Below are positions 4,330 through 5,623 of a DNA stretch of 5,623 bases, one piece after another. The translations under genes and the position numbers were made by a program. The notes below the pieces were generated by a model that was not told where the DNA came from, searched no databases, and worked only from the letters and a program-made list of their open reading frames with translations. This stretch comes from an uncultured Spirochaetia bacterium (GTDB taxonomy: Bacteria > Spirochaetota > UBA6919), in assembly GCA_913053665.1 (NCBI GenBank), contig CAJXGR010000220.1:1-5623 (forward strand). The letters run 5' to 3'. Positions within the stretch are counted from its first letter, which is position 1; every line of letters starts with the position of its first letter.

Positions 4330-5623
4330 ATGCTGAATAAATTAATACTCTCATCCCTTCTCGTCCTAGTGGCCCTTATGCTGACCGCTAAGCCCATGCA
4401 AAGACCTTTAACGATAAGTTACATTCAGGTTCTTGACAAAATCCGTCATGGTGACAGGGATGTCATCAGATTTATCACCTATCATAATCTCATAGAAATA
4501 AGTGAATACATTCGCTTGAAGGCTGAAGAAAAGAAAAAGACTTTTGTCTACATCCTCCTCAATAAAGACCCAAAGGAATGGTCCATAGGAGCGACCCGAG
4601 CGTTTGCCGCTGGACTATTCAATAAAGATCCCCGTGTGAGACTCTATTCTGCCCACATATTGCTGAAGTTCTCCGCTAAACGGAGTTGGTTTGAGAAAGA
4701 TGTCCAGCGATCTCTGGACCGTAGGGGCTTTCATGCCGAAACCGTAGATAAAGTTAAATATTCTTATACCAACATGTATGGCAGGATTCATAGTGAAAAC
4801 CTTATTGACTCACTCAACCGTCTCTTGGCCCTTGGAAATGAAATTGTATTAATCCGCCCTGAACCTAACTTCAAGAGCTATCAAAAGGTATTAGCCTTTG
4901 AGTGGGCCACGGTTTATGGGGCCGTGAGTTATGACTTTTATATTGATGATAACCTGTTATATCGTGGTCCTTTCACCATTGTGGACGTTCGCAGCATAGA
5001 TATCTACAGAACTCAATATGGGGCTCACAAATGGCTTGTGGTGGCCAAGAACCTTTGGGACGAGATCCTTACGTCCAATGAAGCGCAATTTTACGTTAAA
5101 GAACTTGAGAGACCTCATCTTCGTCTGGACTCCGGCTATTTAAACAGGAACCTGAAGTTCAGATGGAGACGTTCTTCCGGTGCCGGATCCTATGCTCTCT
5201 ATGTGAAAAAAAGAGGCATTAGAAAGTCTATTCTCCTTTTCCGAACTCAAAAGAAAAGAACTTATACTCTTACTAAAAGCCTGTCTCCAGGAAGGTTTTA
5301 CTTTTATCTGGAAGTTAAAAACTTCTTCCAGAAAAGGCCGGGCAATGTTATTATTCTGGATGTCTCTTCCAGAAACGGAAAAATGATCATCCGTCGGGTA
5401 AATCCTCCCAGTAAGTATAGAAAAAAGGCTAACGATGAAGAGACAGATTTTGACATTGATGACTTTAAAGACATTGAAAAGGAAAATCAGGCTGAACTTG
5501 AGGCTGAAGAAGAGGGAGATGACGATGAAGCAGGCGACGATGAAGTAGGCGACGATGAAGTAGGTGATGATGAAGTAGGTGATGATGAAGTAGGTGATGA
5601 TGAAGTAGGTGATGATGAAGTAG
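4330..5623 (+). CDS. Exported protein with HEAT-like segment, two FN3-like domains and acidic repeat tail; 3' end outside the window
   Basis: I do not recognise a named family. The frame from ATG 4330 stays open for 431 codons to the right edge, so the C terminus is missing. Residues 1-20 (MLNKLILSSLLVLVALMLTA) look like a signal peptide. Residues about 32-130 are helical, with a HEAT-like turn KDPRVRLYSAHILLKF (99-114). Residues about 172-257 read as a fibronectin-III-like sandwich (FEWATVYGAVSYDFYID, then HKWLVVAKN and FYV). Residues about 260-355 are a second one (KFRWRRSSGAGSYALYV, TYTLTKSLSPGRFYFYLEV), the W-x-x-x-x-GA-x-SY pattern seen in surface-protein FN3/Ig-like modules. From 369 the chain is strongly acidic, passing DFDIDDFKDIEKE into six GDDEV repeats (402-431). 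The ribosome site is weak (GAG at 4318-4320). It follows the TPR gene by 221 bp on the same strand; a shared envelope role is only inferred. A role in binding cations or basic partners through the tail is possible. Confidence 0.82.
   Translation, partial: MLNKLILSSLLVLVALMLTAKPMQRPLTISYIQVLDKIRHGDRDVIRFITYHNLIEISEYIRLKAEEKKKTFVYILLNKDPKEWSIGATRAFAAGLFNKDPRVRLYSAHILLKFSAKRSWFEKDVQRSLDRRGFHAETVDKVKYSYTNMYGRIHSENLIDSLNRLLALGNEIVLIRPEPNFKSYQKVLAFEWATVYGAVSYDFYIDDNLLYRGPFTIVDVRSIDIYRTQYGAHKWLVVAKNLWDEILTSNEAQFYVKELERPHLRLDSGYLNRNLKFRWRRSSGAGSYALYVKKRGIRKSILLFRTQKKRTYTLTKSLSPGRFYFYLEVKNFFQKRPGNVIILDVSSRNGKMIIRRVNPPSKYRKKANDEETDFDIDDFKDIEKENQAELEAEEEGDDDEAGDDEVGDDEVGDDEVGDDEVGDDEVGDDEV
5533..5622 (+). 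repeat. 15-bp tandem repeat, six complete copies encoding GDDEV, continuing past the window
   Basis: Units begin at 5533, 5548, 5563, 5578, 5593 and 5608; base 5623 is the first of a seventh. The first two units are GGCGACGATGAAGTA, and the last four are identical GGTGATGATGAAGTA. A related but imperfect unit (GDDDEA, 5515-5532) precedes them. The repeat is in frame, so copy-number changes alter tail length by five residues each. The other two + strand frames contain stops (TGA TGA; TAG), so a slip that is not a multiple of 3 would truncate the protein at once. Confidence 0.95.

Noticed and set aside
5533..5622. CRISPR-like or minus-strand coding repeat
   Set aside because: Units are 15 bp, contiguous without spacers and lie in frame in the + strand gene; the open minus-strand frames are a by-product of the repeat.

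Overview
The window reads as a chromosomal stretch of a Gram-negative-type (diderm) bacterium of low-to-moderate GC, probably from a poorly characterised lineage. This rests on ordinary bacterial housekeeping genes, two Sec-exported proteins of a periplasm/envelope type, and a dispersed-type GC-rich palindrome of a kind I associate with environmental genomes. I cannot name the phylum from the sequence alone. All four genes are on the + strand.

Layout: (1) the 3' part of a ribose-phosphate pyrophosphokinase gene (prs-like) enters from the left edge and ends at 548. (2) A 269-bp gap holds a perfect 19-bp inverted repeat, an overlapping terminator-like hairpin with a T tract, and paired TGTACA elements close to the next start codon. 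(3) accA (818-1774) is complete and intact. (4) An AT-rich, T-tract-rich gap follows. (5) A 697-residue exported protein (2015-4108) has a FlgO/CsgG/TolB-N-like N-terminal domain followed by about a dozen TPR units. (6) A 221-bp gap carries a strong hairpin. (7) A long open reading frame starts at 4330 and runs off the right edge. It encodes an exported protein with a HEAT-like helical segment, two fibronectin-III-like beta domains and a very acidic tail ending in six GDDEV pentapeptide repeats (15-bp tandem repeat).

The first two genes make PRPP (nucleotide, His and Trp precursors) and malonyl-CoA (fatty acid synthesis); they are separated by terminator-like sequence, so no shared operon is indicated. 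The last two are consecutive, co-oriented and both exported. They are the accessory part of the window, and a scaffold or protein-protein interaction role in the envelope is the reasonable inference. No mobile element, CRISPR array, tRNA or rRNA was seen. No intergenic stretch exceeds 300 bp.
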